From Microbispora bryophytorum (GTDB lineage Bacteria; Actinomycetota; Actinomycetes; Streptosporangiales; Streptosporangiaceae), in the NCBI RefSeq assembly GCF_006874465.1, contig NZ_VIRL01000001.1:124001-188000 (forward strand): DNA of 64,000 nt. Direction: 5' to 3'. Below the pieces are notes generated by a model. The model was not told where the DNA came from and did no database searches. It worked only from the letters and a program-made list of their open reading frames with translations. Below are positions 42,176 to 50,522 of the stretch, piece by piece (the stretch's first letter is position 1; every line of letters starts with the position of its first letter). The translations under genes were made by a program, and so were the position numbers.

Positions 42176-43240
42176 TCAGGAACTGATCTGGACTCTGCTG
42201 TGGTCCCCCAGCACCAGCCGGTGCGCCTTCGGCGTGTCCGGCGCCGGTGTGATCTCGACGTCGTGGCCGATCAGCGAGGCCTCGATCCGCCGGACCCCCT
42301 CGATGGACGAGCGGGCGAGCACGATCGAGTACTCGATCTCGCTGCCGCTGACCACGCAGTCGGCGCCGATCGACGTGAACGGGCCGACGTACGAACGGTC
42401 GACGACGGCCCCCGCACCGACGACCACCGGGCCGACGATGCGGGAGCGGCGCACCGAGGCGCCGGCCTCCACCACGACCCGGCCGATGAGCTCGGAGTCC
42501 TCGACGTCGCCGTCGACACGGCCCTCCAGGGATTCCAGCACCAGCCGGTTCACCTCGAGCATGTCGGCGACGTTCCCTGTGTCCTTCCAGTATCCCGAGA
42601 TGACCGCGGGCTCGACCTCGTGGCCGGCGTCGATGAGCCACTGGATGGCGTCGGTGATCTCCAGCTCTCCCCGCCAGGACGGCTTGAGCTCCGCCACGGC
42701 CTCGTGGATCGCGGGGGTGAACAGGTAGACGCCGACCAGGGCGAGGTCGCTCTTCGGCTCGCGCGGCTTCTCCTCAAGGCCGACGACCCGGCCGTCGCCG
42801 GCCAGTTCCGCGACGCCGAACTGACGGGGATCGGACACCCGGGTCAGCATGATCTGCGCGCTCGGCCGCCGTTCCCGGAAGCGGCCGACCAGGCTCTCGA
42901 TGCCGCCCACGATGAAGTTGTCGCCCAGATACATGACGAAGTCGTCGTCGCCGAGGTAGTCGCGGGCGATCAGGACGGCATGCGCCAGCCCGAGCGGCGC
43001 CTCCTGCCTGAGGTAGCTCGCCTGCAGGCCGAACCGGGACCCGTCGCCCACCGCCGCCTCGATCTCGTCCTGGGTGTCGCCCACGACGATGCCGACCTCG
43101 CTGACGCCGGCCGCCGCGATCGACTCGAGACCGTAGAACAGGACGGGCTTGTTGGCCACCGGGACCAGTTGCTTCGCGCGGGTGTGGGTGATGGGCCGCA
43201 GCCGGGTGCCGGACCCGCCCGCGAGCACGAGGGCCTTCAT
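42176..43240 (-). CDS. rmlA: glucose-1-phosphate thymidylyltransferase (long form)
   Basis: 354 residues from the ATG at 43240, one base after the upstream stop. The nucleotidyltransferase signature is MKALVLAGGSGTRLRPITHT, then KQLVPVANKPVLFYGLESI, VMYLGDNFIVGG, LEEKPREPKSDLALVGVY and ELEITDAIQWLIDAGHEV (first part ELEITDAIQWLID). A C-terminal left-handed beta-helix (IGRVVVEAGASVRRSRIVGP) makes it the long actinomycete type used for dTDP-sugars in surface glycans and antibiotics. It commits glucose-1-phosphate to dTDP-rhamnose synthesis with rmlB/C/D. Confidence 0.92.
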   Translation of the reverse strand: MKALVLAGGSGTRLRPITHTRAKQLVPVANKPVLFYGLESIAAAGVSEVGIVVGDTQDEIEAAVGDGSRFGLQASYLRQEAPLGLAHAVLIARDYLGDDDFVMYLGDNFIVGGIESLVGRFRERRPSAQIMLTRVSDPRQFGVAELAGDGRVVGLEEKPREPKSDLALVGVYLFTPAIHEAVAELKPSWRGELEITDAIQWLIDAGHEVEPAVISGYWKDTGNVADMLEVNRLVLESLEGRVDGDVEDSELIGRVVVEAGASVRRSRIVGPVVVGAGAVVDRSYVGPFTSIGADCVVSGSEIEYSIVLARSSIEGVRRIEASLIGHDVEITPAPDTPKAHRLVLGDHSRVQISS

Positions 43241-43241
43241 G

Positions 43242-44711
43242 TCAGTAGGCCCCCCTGCCGCCGGTGACCGCGGACCACGTCTTCCACAGGATCTGCAGGT
43301 CGAGCAGGAGCGACCAGTTCTCCACGTACCGCAGGTCCAGCCGGACCGACTCCTCCCAGGACAGATCCGACCTGCCGCTCACCTGCCACAGCCCGGTCAT
43401 GCCCGGCCGTACGACGAGGCGCCGGTGCACGTCCGTGCCGTACCGATCGACCTCCGCGGGCAGCGGCGGGCGCGGCCCGACGAGCGACATCTCACCGCGC
43501 AGCACGTTGAGGAGCTGGGGCAACTCGTCCAGCGAGTAGCGGCGCAGCAGCAGGCCCACGCGGGTGATGCGTGGATCGTTCCGAATTTTGAACAACACGC
43601 CGTCCGATTCGTTGGATGTGGCCAGCACCGGCTTGAGCCGTTCGGCGTCCACGACCATGGTCCGGAACTTCAGCATGTGGAACTCACGGCCGTACCGGCC
43701 GATCCGGGTCTGCCGGAACAGGGCGGAGCCCGGGCTGGTGGCGCGCACGACCGCCGCGATGACCAGCATCGGGAAGAGCAGGACGAGGAGGAACGCGGCC
43801 GCCACGATCCGGTCGAAGCCGTTCTTGACGAGCCGCCGGGAGCCCTGGAGGTCGGGGTGCTCGACGTGCAGCAGCGGCATCCCCGCGACCGGGCGGACGC
43901 TGATGCGCGGCCCCGCGACATCCATCAGCGCGGGGGCGACGAACAGGTCGGTCCCCCGCGACTCGATCCCCCAGGCGAGGCGGCGCAGCGCGGCGCCGTG
44001 GAGTTCGGGACACGAGAGGACCGCCACCGCGTCGGCTTCGACCTTGTCGACCACGGCGGGCACGTCCCGGAAGTCTCCGAGCACGGGTACGCCGTCGACG
44101 TCGGAGCGCTGCCTGCGGTACTGCCCGTTCGGCAGGCAGGCGGCCACCACCTGCATGCCGTGGTACGGCTGCCGCCTGAGCTGCAACACCAGCTCGTGGA
44201 CGGACTGCCGGTGCCCCACCGCCACGACCGGCCGCATGTACCGGCCCTTCATGCGCAGCCGGTGCAGCCGCTTGCGCATGCGGTGCCGGATCAGCAGTGT
44301 CAGCACCGTGGCGAGCGGCAACATCGCCATGACGTAGCTGCGGGCGACGTTCGTCTGCGTGAGGTACGCCCCGATCGCGACGGCCGCGATAAGGCCCAGG
44401 CCCGCCTGCGCGACCGCGCGGAACTCCTCGGTCCCCTCGCCGTGGGCGCGTCCGCGGTAGCCGCCGGCGACACCCACGACCAGCGGCCAGAAGATCGTCA
44501 GGGTCGCGCCGAACGCGAGGTCGTACACCGGGATGAAGGCGCCGAACCACAGGCGCGTGAACTCGACGGCGGCGAGGGCGGCGACAGCGCAGAGCAGGTC
44601 TCCCGCCATAAGGATCTTCGAATAGGAACCCGACAACGCGCTCACCGGCAGCCGCACATGGACTTTGCGGGGAAACCCCTCCGATTCCGCCAACTCCGTT
44701 TGCGATTCCAT
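43242..44711 (-). CDS. initiating polyprenyl-phosphate glycosylphosphotransferase (WbaP-like sugar transferase)
   Basis: 489 residues from the ATG at 44711. The N-terminal half has four to five membrane helices and a CoA-binding-like cytoplasmic domain (VVAVGHRQSVHELVLQLRR, VAVLSCPELHGAALRR). The C-terminal phosphoglycosyltransferase domain begins with a re-entrant helix (FDRIVAAAFLLVLLFPML) and has the catalytic pattern ALFRQTRIGRYGREFHMLKFRTM (first part LFRQTRIGRYGREF), SLDELPQLLNVLRGEMSLVG and GLWQVSGRSDLSWEE. It places the first sugar phosphate on undecaprenyl phosphate and so starts the polysaccharide. It is the first gene of the rml-containing minus-strand operon. Confidence 0.92.
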   Translation of the reverse strand: MESQTELAESEGFPRKVHVRLPVSALSGSYSKILMAGDLLCAVAALAAVEFTRLWFGAFIPVYDLAFGATLTIFWPLVVGVAGGYRGRAHGEGTEEFRAVAQAGLGLIAAVAIGAYLTQTNVARSYVMAMLPLATVLTLLIRHRMRKRLHRLRMKGRYMRPVVAVGHRQSVHELVLQLRRQPYHGMQVVAACLPNGQYRRQRSDVDGVPVLGDFRDVPAVVDKVEADAVAVLSCPELHGAALRRLAWGIESRGTDLFVAPALMDVAGPRISVRPVAGMPLLHVEHPDLQGSRRLVKNGFDRIVAAAFLLVLLFPMLVIAAVVRATSPGSALFRQTRIGRYGREFHMLKFRTMVVDAERLKPVLATSNESDGVLFKIRNDPRITRVGLLLRRYSLDELPQLLNVLRGEMSLVGPRPPLPAEVDRYGTDVHRRLVVRPGMTGLWQVSGRSDLSWEESVRLDLRYVENWSLLLDLQILWKTWSAVTGGRGAY

Positions 44712-45225
44712 CTCACCGCGCCTAGGTAGTCGGACCGTCCAGGTGATTGACGCCTCTGGCGTCTCAAAGGTTGACCCACGACTCACCCATTTGAGGCGTG
44801 CCCGCACGAGGATGATGCTAGACAGCGACCGCCCGGTAGGGAACGTAAGCCGCCTGTCCACAATTGGTCGCAATGACCCCGCCTGGAGGGCTTGACGGGA
44901 ACGGTCCAATATGGCACCACCGGCCCCCAGCACGGCATATACCGCCACTACAGACGATGCGTACCGTGCCTATACGGCCGCCTCATACGCGCCCGGGACG
45001 AGGAGTGACGGGCTCGCGAATGAGCGAATACGTGCCTCCCTGGACCTCGAGAACGCTATTTGGCCGAATCGACTCCACAATCCGACTCGGCCTTACCCGC
45101 CGGTTCAATGACATCGATTGCGATGCCGATTGGACAGCCGAGCGCGGGCCCGAACTCACCGAACCGCATTCGAAACAGCGCAGGAAGCCCACCCCGCCCC
45201 GTCGGCGGGCCCGCCGCCCCCACCT
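44712..45225. other. 514-bp gene-free region upstream of the initiating transferase
   Basis: No gene is supported here; short open frames on both strands lack the codon bias of neighbours. The stretch is AT-richer than average. It contains a perfect interrupted palindrome GACGCC-TCT-GGCGTC (44749-44763), 38 bases upstream of the transferase start, and a larger hairpin GGCCGAATCG/CGACTCGGCC (45062-45071 with 45083-45092, 9 of 10 pairs). The first could be an operator for the polysaccharide operon and the second a terminator; both are guesses. Confidence 0.45.
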
Positions 45226-45597
45226 CTAGTCGTATTCGAGGTCGGGTAGCGGGGACGGCGGCTCCGGGCTGCGCCACACGACGACGTAGTCCGAGCATGC
45301 GCTCTCGACCGCGGTGCTCAGCCGGTCGAGGTCGAAGTCCGGCAGGTAGCGCAACCGGGCCAGGAAACTCGCGTCGGTCGCCGAGTGCGGGACCACGCAG
45401 CCCTCGCCCTCACGGTCCAGCAGGACGATGAAGACGTCCTCCGGCTGCCCGGGCGGATCCTGGTCGTCATGGCCGCCGACGCGGACCTCGACCACATCCT
45501 CCCAAGCGAGGGCCTCGACGCTGCCGTCGGCGTAGTGACGTGTCACACCTTCTTCGGTGACGTACACATAGGTGTCCGGCACTGGGTTGCCGTGCAT
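45226..45597 (-). CDS. small acidic protein of unknown function
   Basis: 123 residues from the ATG at 45597; an ATG at 45627 is possible and no ribosome site decides. It starts MHGNPVPDTYVYVTEEGVTR and continues with GSVEALAWEDVVEVRVGGHDDQDPP, FIVLLDREGEGCVVPHS and FLARLRYLPDFDLDRL. It is acidic, without signal peptide or membrane helix. I do not recognise the family. Similar small proteins with a beta-sheet start and a WEDV motif occur as singletons in actinomycetes. It follows a region of tandem repeats. Confidence 0.6.
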   Translation of the reverse strand: MHGNPVPDTYVYVTEEGVTRHYADGSVEALAWEDVVEVRVGGHDDQDPPGQPEDVFIVLLDREGEGCVVPHSATDASFLARLRYLPDFDLDRLSTAVESACSDYVVVWRSPEPPSPLPDLEYD

Positions 45598-45627
45598 GGG
45601 CGCGATTGTGACGACTTGGAGCGGCAT

Positions 45628-45683
45628 GGTGCAAGGGAAACCGCACTGAGAAAGCGGTGCAAGGGAAACCGCGCCGAGAAAGC
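45628..45683. repeat. 28-bp tandem repeat, two copies plus degenerate third
   Basis: Units 45628-45655 and 45656-45683 both begin GGTGCAAGGGAAACCGC and end GAGAAAGC, differing at two or three bases. A decayed third unit (GGTGCGGGGGAATCGCG) and shorter ACGGGGAACC repeats continue to about 45730. They fill the gap between the GntR gene and the small acidic protein gene. There are too few copies and no spacers, so this is not a CRISPR array. Confidence 0.7.
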
Positions 45684-45786
45684 GGTGCGGGGGAATCGCG
45701 GCCACGGGGAACCACGGGGAACCGCGCGGGGGAAATCCGCACCCGTGGAGAACGTGCAGGAGGAATCGCCCGAAGCTCCTCCCGGC

Positions 45787-46401
45787 TCAGGGGTGCCGCC
45801 ACCGCAGGTGCTCGCGCACCGCCCGGACGGCCTCGCTCGCCGGCCCCTCGGCGATGACCCGCAGCAGCGCGGCGTGCTCGGCGGCGAGCTCGCGCGGATC
45901 CTCGTACGCGGTCCTGAGCCCGGCCAGCCCGAGCCGCGTCTCGGCCGCGAGCGTGGCGTACAGGCGCTCCAGGCGGGGGCTGGCGGCGGCGGCGACGAGC
46001 GCCTCGTGCAGCGCCATGTGCTCGGCCACCACGGCCGCCCAGGGCGCACCCGGCGGCAGGCCGGACAGGCGGTCCAGCGCCTCCTCCGCCGCCGTCACCC
46101 GCCGCCCCGCGACGGCCTCGGCCATCAGCTCCTCCAGCGGCGCGCGTACGTACATGAGGTCGGCCAGGTCGGCGGAGGTGATCACCGGGACGTAGGCGCT
46201 GCGGTTGCGCTCGCGCCGCAGCAGTCCCTCGTGGACGAGCAGCGCCAGCGCCTCCCGCACGGTGGGGCGGGCCACGCCGTACCGTGCGGACAGCTCCTGC
46301 TCGGGCAGCGCGGCCCCCGGCTCGATGTCCCCGGACAGCACCCGCTCGCGCAGCGCGGCGGCGAGCGCCTCGACGGTGGAGACGGGCCTCAGGGTGGTCA
46401 C
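45787..46401 (-). CDS. GntR-family transcriptional regulator (FadR/FCD type)
   Basis: 204 residues, GTG start. The N-terminal winged helix is clear (LRERVLSGDIEPGAALPEQE, then LSARYGVARPTVREALALL and HEGLLRRERNRSAYV). The C-terminal all-helical FCD ligand domain includes EHMALHEALVAAAASPRLERLY with the histidine that helps bind a metal. Such regulators sense small carboxylates or similar ligands. It sits directly downstream of an EamA transporter gene (nine bases) in the same direction, and a matching palindrome lies just upstream of that transporter, so autoregulation of the pair is likely. Confidence 0.88.
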   Translation of the reverse strand: MTTLRPVSTVEALAAALRERVLSGDIEPGAALPEQELSARYGVARPTVREALALLVHEGLLRRERNRSAYVPVITSADLADLMYVRAPLEELMAEAVAGRRVTAAEEALDRLSGLPPGAPWAAVVAEHMALHEALVAAAASPRLERLYATLAAETRLGLAGLRTAYEDPRELAAEHAALLRVIAEGPASEAVRAVREHLRWRHP

Positions 46402-46410
46402 GGGCCGAGC

Positions 46411-47361
46411 CTACTGGCGGCTTCCCGCCGCCGCCCGCGCCGTCCCGGGTGTGACGGCGTCCGGGTCGCGCGCCCCGGCGGGCAGCGCCACCACGACCAG
46501 CCCCAGGGCGAGCAGCGCCAGACCGGCCCAGGAGACGGGGGACAGGTGCTCGCGCAGCGCCACGACGCCCAGCAGGGCCGCGACGGCCGGCTCGGCCAGC
46601 GCGAGCGTGGCCGCCGTGGCGACGGGGGTCGTGCGCAGGCCCCGGCCGTACAGGAGATAGGCCAGTCCCGTCGTGGCGCAGCCGAGGTAGAGCGCGGTGA
46701 GCAGGCCGCCCGGGTGCGCGAGCCAGCCCGGTCCGGTCAGCACGAGGACCGGCAGCATGAGCACGGCCGCGCCGCCGAACAGAGCGCCCATGACGACCCC
46801 CGACGCCATCCCCCCGCCGATGGCCCGGGCCGCCACGACCGCGTAGAAGGCGTACAGGAGCCCGCCGAGGAGGGCGAGCGCGACACCTCCCGCGTCCACG
46901 CCTCCCGCGCCCACACCGCCCGTTCCCCTCCCGCCGGTGACGAGCACCGCGCATCCGGCGACCGCGGCGGCCGTGGCAAGCGCCCAGCGCCCGCTCGGCC
47001 GCTCGCGCCCGGCGATCCAGGACAGGAGACCGGTGAAGACCGGGCCGCTGCCGATGGCCACGACCGTGCCGATCGCCACGCCCGTCCTGGCGACCGCGGC
47101 GAAGTAGCACAGCTGGTAGGCCGCGACCGCGACGGCTCCCAAGATCAGCGACACGATCGGCGACCGGCGCGCGGGAACGTTCCCATTCGAGGTGCGGCGG
47201 TACGTGACCAGCGCCAACGTCCCCAGCAGGGCCCCGCCGAGCACGAGGCGGGCCGCGGCCAGCGATACGGAGGCGGCGGAGGCGAGGGTGCCGACGGTGC
47301 CCGCGGTCCCCCACAGGACGGCCGCCGCCACCACCGCGAGCGGGCCGGATCTGGAGTTCAT
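46411..47361 (-). CDS. EamA-family (DMT superfamily) transporter
   Basis: 316 residues from the ATG at 47361 (a TTG at 47379 lies inside a palindrome and is less likely). Ten hydrophobic helices in two EamA repeats: the first with AAVLWGTAGTVGTLA and the second with YAFYAVVAARAIGGG. The motif TPVATAATLALAEPAVAALLGV near the end is typical of the family. It is likely a metabolite exporter. Its partner is the GntR regulator downstream. Confidence 0.85.
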   Translation of the reverse strand: MNSRSGPLAVVAAAVLWGTAGTVGTLASAASVSLAAARLVLGGALLGTLALVTYRRTSNGNVPARRSPIVSLILGAVAVAAYQLCYFAAVARTGVAIGTVVAIGSGPVFTGLLSWIAGRERPSGRWALATAAAVAGCAVLVTGGRGTGGVGAGGVDAGGVALALLGGLLYAFYAVVAARAIGGGMASGVVMGALFGGAAVLMLPVLVLTGPGWLAHPGGLLTALYLGCATTGLAYLLYGRGLRTTPVATAATLALAEPAVAALLGVVALREHLSPVSWAGLALLALGLVVVALPAGARDPDAVTPGTARAAAGSRQ

Positions 47362-47368
47362 GGGCAGA

Positions 47369-47379
47369 TTGTCTGACAA
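47369..47379. promoter_or_regulatory. candidate GntR operator TTGTCTGACAA
   Basis: A perfect 11-bp palindrome that fits the FadR-subfamily pattern TNGTNNNACNA and lies eight bases upstream of the EamA start. A related half-site (CTAGACAG) follows. Its position over the start region would let the adjacent GntR regulator block transcription. Confidence 0.55.
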
Positions 47380-47537
47380 CTAGACAGCGATCAGCAAGAG
47401 CTTTGCTCCACAACGTCGAGACTGTGCCGATATGGGGCTGTGGCCCAAGTCGTTAGGAACGATCCCTGGTAGCGGAGACTGACGCATTGCTATGGTTTCG
47501 CCACTGTTAACACGTGTGTAACCGACGGGCAGGTCTG

Positions 47538-49640
47538 ATGGCTGGTCGGAAACGGTCCATCCGCTTCAAAATATTCGCGATTCTGCTAGTGCCTTTGACC
47601 GCCCTGGTGGTGATCTGGGGGTTCGCCGCCGCACTGACCATCGAGCAGGGGAAGCAGCTCCTGCGCATTCAGAAGGTCTACGACAACATCGTCTATCCCG
47701 TCGGTGAGGCCATCAACGAGCTGCAGAGCGAGCGGTTCGTGTCGGTGAGCTACCTCGCCTGGCGCACCTCTGCGCTGCACACCGACCTTCGGGTGCAGCG
47801 CCGCAAGACCGACGCCACCGCGGTTCTGCTGACCCGTCTGTCGGAGCAGGCCCGCGACGAGACGCCTGCCGCCATGTGGGACCGGCTCCAGGACCTGATC
47901 CGGCAGTTGGACCGGCTCGACGTCCTGCGTGGCCAGGTCGACGACAAGCGGCTCACCCGCCTCGACGTGATCGAGGAGTACAGCTCGGTCGTCGAGACCG
48001 CCCACCAGGTCTACGACCGGCTGATGATCTCCCCGGACATCGACATCATCGAGCAGACCAAGGCGCTGATCCTCATCACCCGCAGCCGCGAGATGGTGAG
48101 CCAGCAGTCCGCGCTCGTGCTGGGCGCCCAGGCGTCCGGGCGGATGACGCAGGACGAGCGGGACGCCTTCTCCGGGATGGTCGGCAAGCGCCGCCTGCTC
48201 TACCAGCTCGGCACGAGCCAGCTCGACGCCGGCCTGCTCAAGCAGTACGGCACGCTGAACTCCACCCCGACCTACACGTCGTTCCTCTCCCTGGAGGACG
48301 ACGTGATCGCCAGGGTGCGGCCGGGGCAGCCGCTTCCGCCGGAGGCGATCGCCTGGCCGACGACGGCCCAGGCCCTGACCCGTCAGCTCACCGAGACGAC
48401 CGGCGCGGCCGCCGGCGTCACCGCCGCCCGCGCCGCGCCGCTGGCGCAGAGCGTGCTCTGGGACATCGGCATCGTCGGCGGGCTCGGCCTCGCGGCCGTG
48501 CTCGCGACCGCGTTCATCTCCTTCCGGTTCGCCCGTACGGTGACCGGCGAGCTGAGCATGCTGCACCGGGCCGCGGCCGACCTGGCCGGACGGCGACTGC
48601 CCGACCTGGTACGACGGCTGCGGCGCGGCGAGGACGTCGACGTGGCGGCCGAGACGCCGCCGATGGCCCAGGCCAGCGGCACCGTCGAGATCGAGAACGT
48701 CGGCCGCGCCTTCACCTCGGTGCAGCACACCGCGATCGAGGCGGCCGTCGGCCAGGCCGAGCTGCGCAAGGGCGTCAACAAGGTCTTCCTGAACCTGGCC
48801 CGGCGCAGCCAGTCGCTGCTGCAGCGGCAGCTCGGCATGCTGGACGGCCTGGAGAAGGAGATCACCGACCCCGACCTGCTGGAACGGCTGTTCGGCGTCG
48901 ACCATCTCACCACCCGCATGCGCCGCCACTCGGAGGGCCTGATCATCCTGTCCGGCGCCGTGCCCGGCCGCGGCTGGCGCAACCCGGTCCGGCTGTACGA
49001 CGTGGCCCGCGCCGCCACCGAGGAGGTGGAGGACTACCTGCGGGTCGACGTGAACATGCCGCACGGGTACTCGCTCGCGGGCGGCAGCGTCACCGACGTC
49101 GTCCACCTGCTCGCCGAGCTGATCGAGAACGCCACGGTCTTCTCCCCGCCGCAGACCCGCGTGCAGGTCAGGGGGGAGCTGGTCGCCCGGGGCTTCGCCA
49201 TCGAGGTCGAGGACCGCGGGCTCGGCATCCCCTCGGAGGAGCTGGCGCACATCAACGCGCGGCTCGCCGACCCGCCGGAGTTCGACCTGGCCGACAGCGA
49301 CAGGCTCGGGCTGTTCGTCGTCGGGCTGCTGGCCCGGCGGCACAACATCCGCGTCTCGCTGCGCACCTCGCCGTACGGCGGGACCAGCGCCGTGCTCCTG
49401 CTCCCGCAGGAGATCGTGGTGGAGAACGACACGAGGGAACCGACGGTCGAGCGCCTCGCCCAGCCGGAGGCCCCGCCCCCCGCCCTGGCCCTCACGCCGC
49501 CGATCGGCGGCGGCGGCGCCCAGGATTCCCTGCCCCGCCGGGTGCGGCAGGCCAACCTGGCGCCGCAGCTCATGGAGGAGCAGGGTGACCTGTTCTCCTC
49601 CTTCCAGGCGGGCTGGCGACGCGCTCAGGAGGACTCGTGA
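47538..49640 (+). CDS. sensor histidine-kinase-like ATPase with nitrate/nitrite-sensing (NIT) domain, conservon CvnA type
   Basis: 700 residues from the ATG at 47538. A membrane helix (FKIFAILLVPLTALVVIWGF) precedes a long all-helical extracellular NIT-like domain, then a second helix (IGIVGGLGLAAVLATAFISF) and a HAMP-like region. The cytoplasmic part has NLARRSQSLLQRQLGMLDGL and an HATPase_c domain with the N-box LLAELIENATVFSPP and G-box VEDRGLGIPSEEL. A Pro-rich tail follows. In conservons this protein is encoded with roadblock, DUF742 and small GTPase proteins; here only DUF742 follows, overlapping by four bases. Confidence 0.88.
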   Translation: MAGRKRSIRFKIFAILLVPLTALVVIWGFAAALTIEQGKQLLRIQKVYDNIVYPVGEAINELQSERFVSVSYLAWRTSALHTDLRVQRRKTDATAVLLTRLSEQARDETPAAMWDRLQDLIRQLDRLDVLRGQVDDKRLTRLDVIEEYSSVVETAHQVYDRLMISPDIDIIEQTKALILITRSREMVSQQSALVLGAQASGRMTQDERDAFSGMVGKRRLLYQLGTSQLDAGLLKQYGTLNSTPTYTSFLSLEDDVIARVRPGQPLPPEAIAWPTTAQALTRQLTETTGAAAGVTAARAAPLAQSVLWDIGIVGGLGLAAVLATAFISFRFARTVTGELSMLHRAAADLAGRRLPDLVRRLRRGEDVDVAAETPPMAQASGTVEIENVGRAFTSVQHTAIEAAVGQAELRKGVNKVFLNLARRSQSLLQRQLGMLDGLEKEITDPDLLERLFGVDHLTTRMRRHSEGLIILSGAVPGRGWRNPVRLYDVARAATEEVEDYLRVDVNMPHGYSLAGGSVTDVVHLLAELIENATVFSPPQTRVQVRGELVARGFAIEVEDRGLGIPSEELAHINARLADPPEFDLADSDRLGLFVVGLLARRHNIRVSLRTSPYGGTSAVLLLPQEIVVENDTREPTVERLAQPEAPPPALALTPPIGGGGAQDSLPRRVRQANLAPQLMEEQGDLFSSFQAGWRRAQEDS

Positions 49641-49990
49641 CCGAGCAGGAGGACGGGCCGCTACTGCGTCCCTACACGCTCACCCGTGGCCGTACGCGTC
49701 CGAGCGGGCCCGAGTTCGATCTGATGACCGTCATCAGGACGGCTCCCGCGGCGTACAGCGGGATCTCCGGGCTGGCCCCCGAGCACTGGCGGATCCTGCA
49801 GCTGTGCCGGATCCCGGTGTCCGTGGCCGACCTGGCCTCGGAGCTCGGCCTGTCGCTGAACGTCGTGCGCATCCTGCTGAGCGACCTGCGCGACCAGGGG
49901 TTGATCAGCGCGCGGCCGCAGGCCACCGTCGCCCAGCTGCCCGAGGAACGCATCCTCCGCGAGGTGATCCAGGGACTCCAGGCGCTGTGA
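49637..49990 (+). CDS. DUF742 family protein, conservon CvnC type
   Basis: 117 residues; its GTG overlaps the kinase stop (GTGA). Family signatures are RPYTLTRGRTRP and LAPEHWRILQLCRIPVSVAD, with LGLSLNVVRILLSDLRDQG showing the winged-helix core. In conservons DUF742 proteins work with a membrane-bound kinase-like protein and a GTPase in development-related signalling. The missing roadblock and GTPase genes mean this pair either works alone or borrows partners. Confidence 0.88.
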   Translation: MTEQEDGPLLRPYTLTRGRTRPSGPEFDLMTVIRTAPAAYSGISGLAPEHWRILQLCRIPVSVADLASELGLSLNVVRILLSDLRDQGLISARPQATVAQLPEERILREVIQGLQAL

Positions 49991-50038
49991 GGCGTCGGGA
50001 GTCCCCCTCGCGGGGCGTCGCCCGCTCTTACCGGTCCG

Positions 50039-50461
50039 TCACCAGTCCGTCTCGCAGGACTCGAGAAGCCGCTGCACATGCCACCGGGCCGGTGTCGTCA
50101 GCTCGTCGGCGTACCGGTCCAGCAGGGCCGCGCACGCCACCGCGTCGGCGGTCTCGACCGACGGCAGCACCAGGATCTCCTCCTCGCCGTCGAGCACGAG
50201 GCCGCCCCGCACGCTGAACATCTCCCCGCCGACCGCGACGGCGGTCTCGAACACGAGGTCGTGCCCCGGGAGCGCCAGCGCGGCGCCGAGCCGTACGGCG
50301 GGCCCGGCCAGGTCGGAGACGGGCTCGACGCGGACGTGGGGGAAGAAGTCGCGGGAGACGGACCGTCCCATCTCGCTGAACCGCGCCGCCGTTCGCATCA
50401 ACGTTGCCAGGAGTTCGGCGGCACCCTGACTGTTGGCGTCCACCCCCGCAGGGTAGATCAT
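50039..50461 (-). CDS. protein of unknown function
   Basis: 140 residues from the ATG at 50461; an in-frame TTG at 50482 would add seven. I do not recognise the family. It starts MIYPAGVDANSQGAAELLAT and has beta-rich segments FFPHVRVEPVSDLAGPAVRL and GGEMFSVRGGLVLDGEEEIL, ending HVQRLLESCETDW. No signal or membrane helix. It converges on the DUF742 gene, so it is not part of that operon. Confidence 0.55.
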   Translation of the reverse strand: MIYPAGVDANSQGAAELLATLMRTAARFSEMGRSVSRDFFPHVRVEPVSDLAGPAVRLGAALALPGHDLVFETAVAVGGEMFSVRGGLVLDGEEEILVLPSVETADAVACAALLDRYADELTTPARWHVQRLLESCETDW

Positions 50462-50522
50462 GGAAAGTTGCGGTTTGGCCAATATTTAGGTTGGACCGGA
50501 GATTTCCCCTAAAAGGGCGGCC

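Noticed and set aside
42176-43240. Splitting rmlA from the rml operon as a separate locus
   Set aside because: Once the tnpB element is removed, rmlA and rmlB are same-strand neighbours, so they are best read as one interrupted operon.
44864-45229. 121-codon plus-strand open frame in the gap upstream of the initiating transferase
   Set aside because: No ribosome site, codon use unlike neighbours and no recognisable product; treated as noncoding.
45628-45730. CRISPR array
   Set aside because: The 28-bp repeats are contiguous, without spacers, and no cas gene is present.
47506-47522. Palindrome-like GTTAACACGTGTGTAAC before the conservon kinase gene
   Set aside because: The symmetry is broken by one base off centre; only the ACACGTGT core is palindromic, too short to call an operator.
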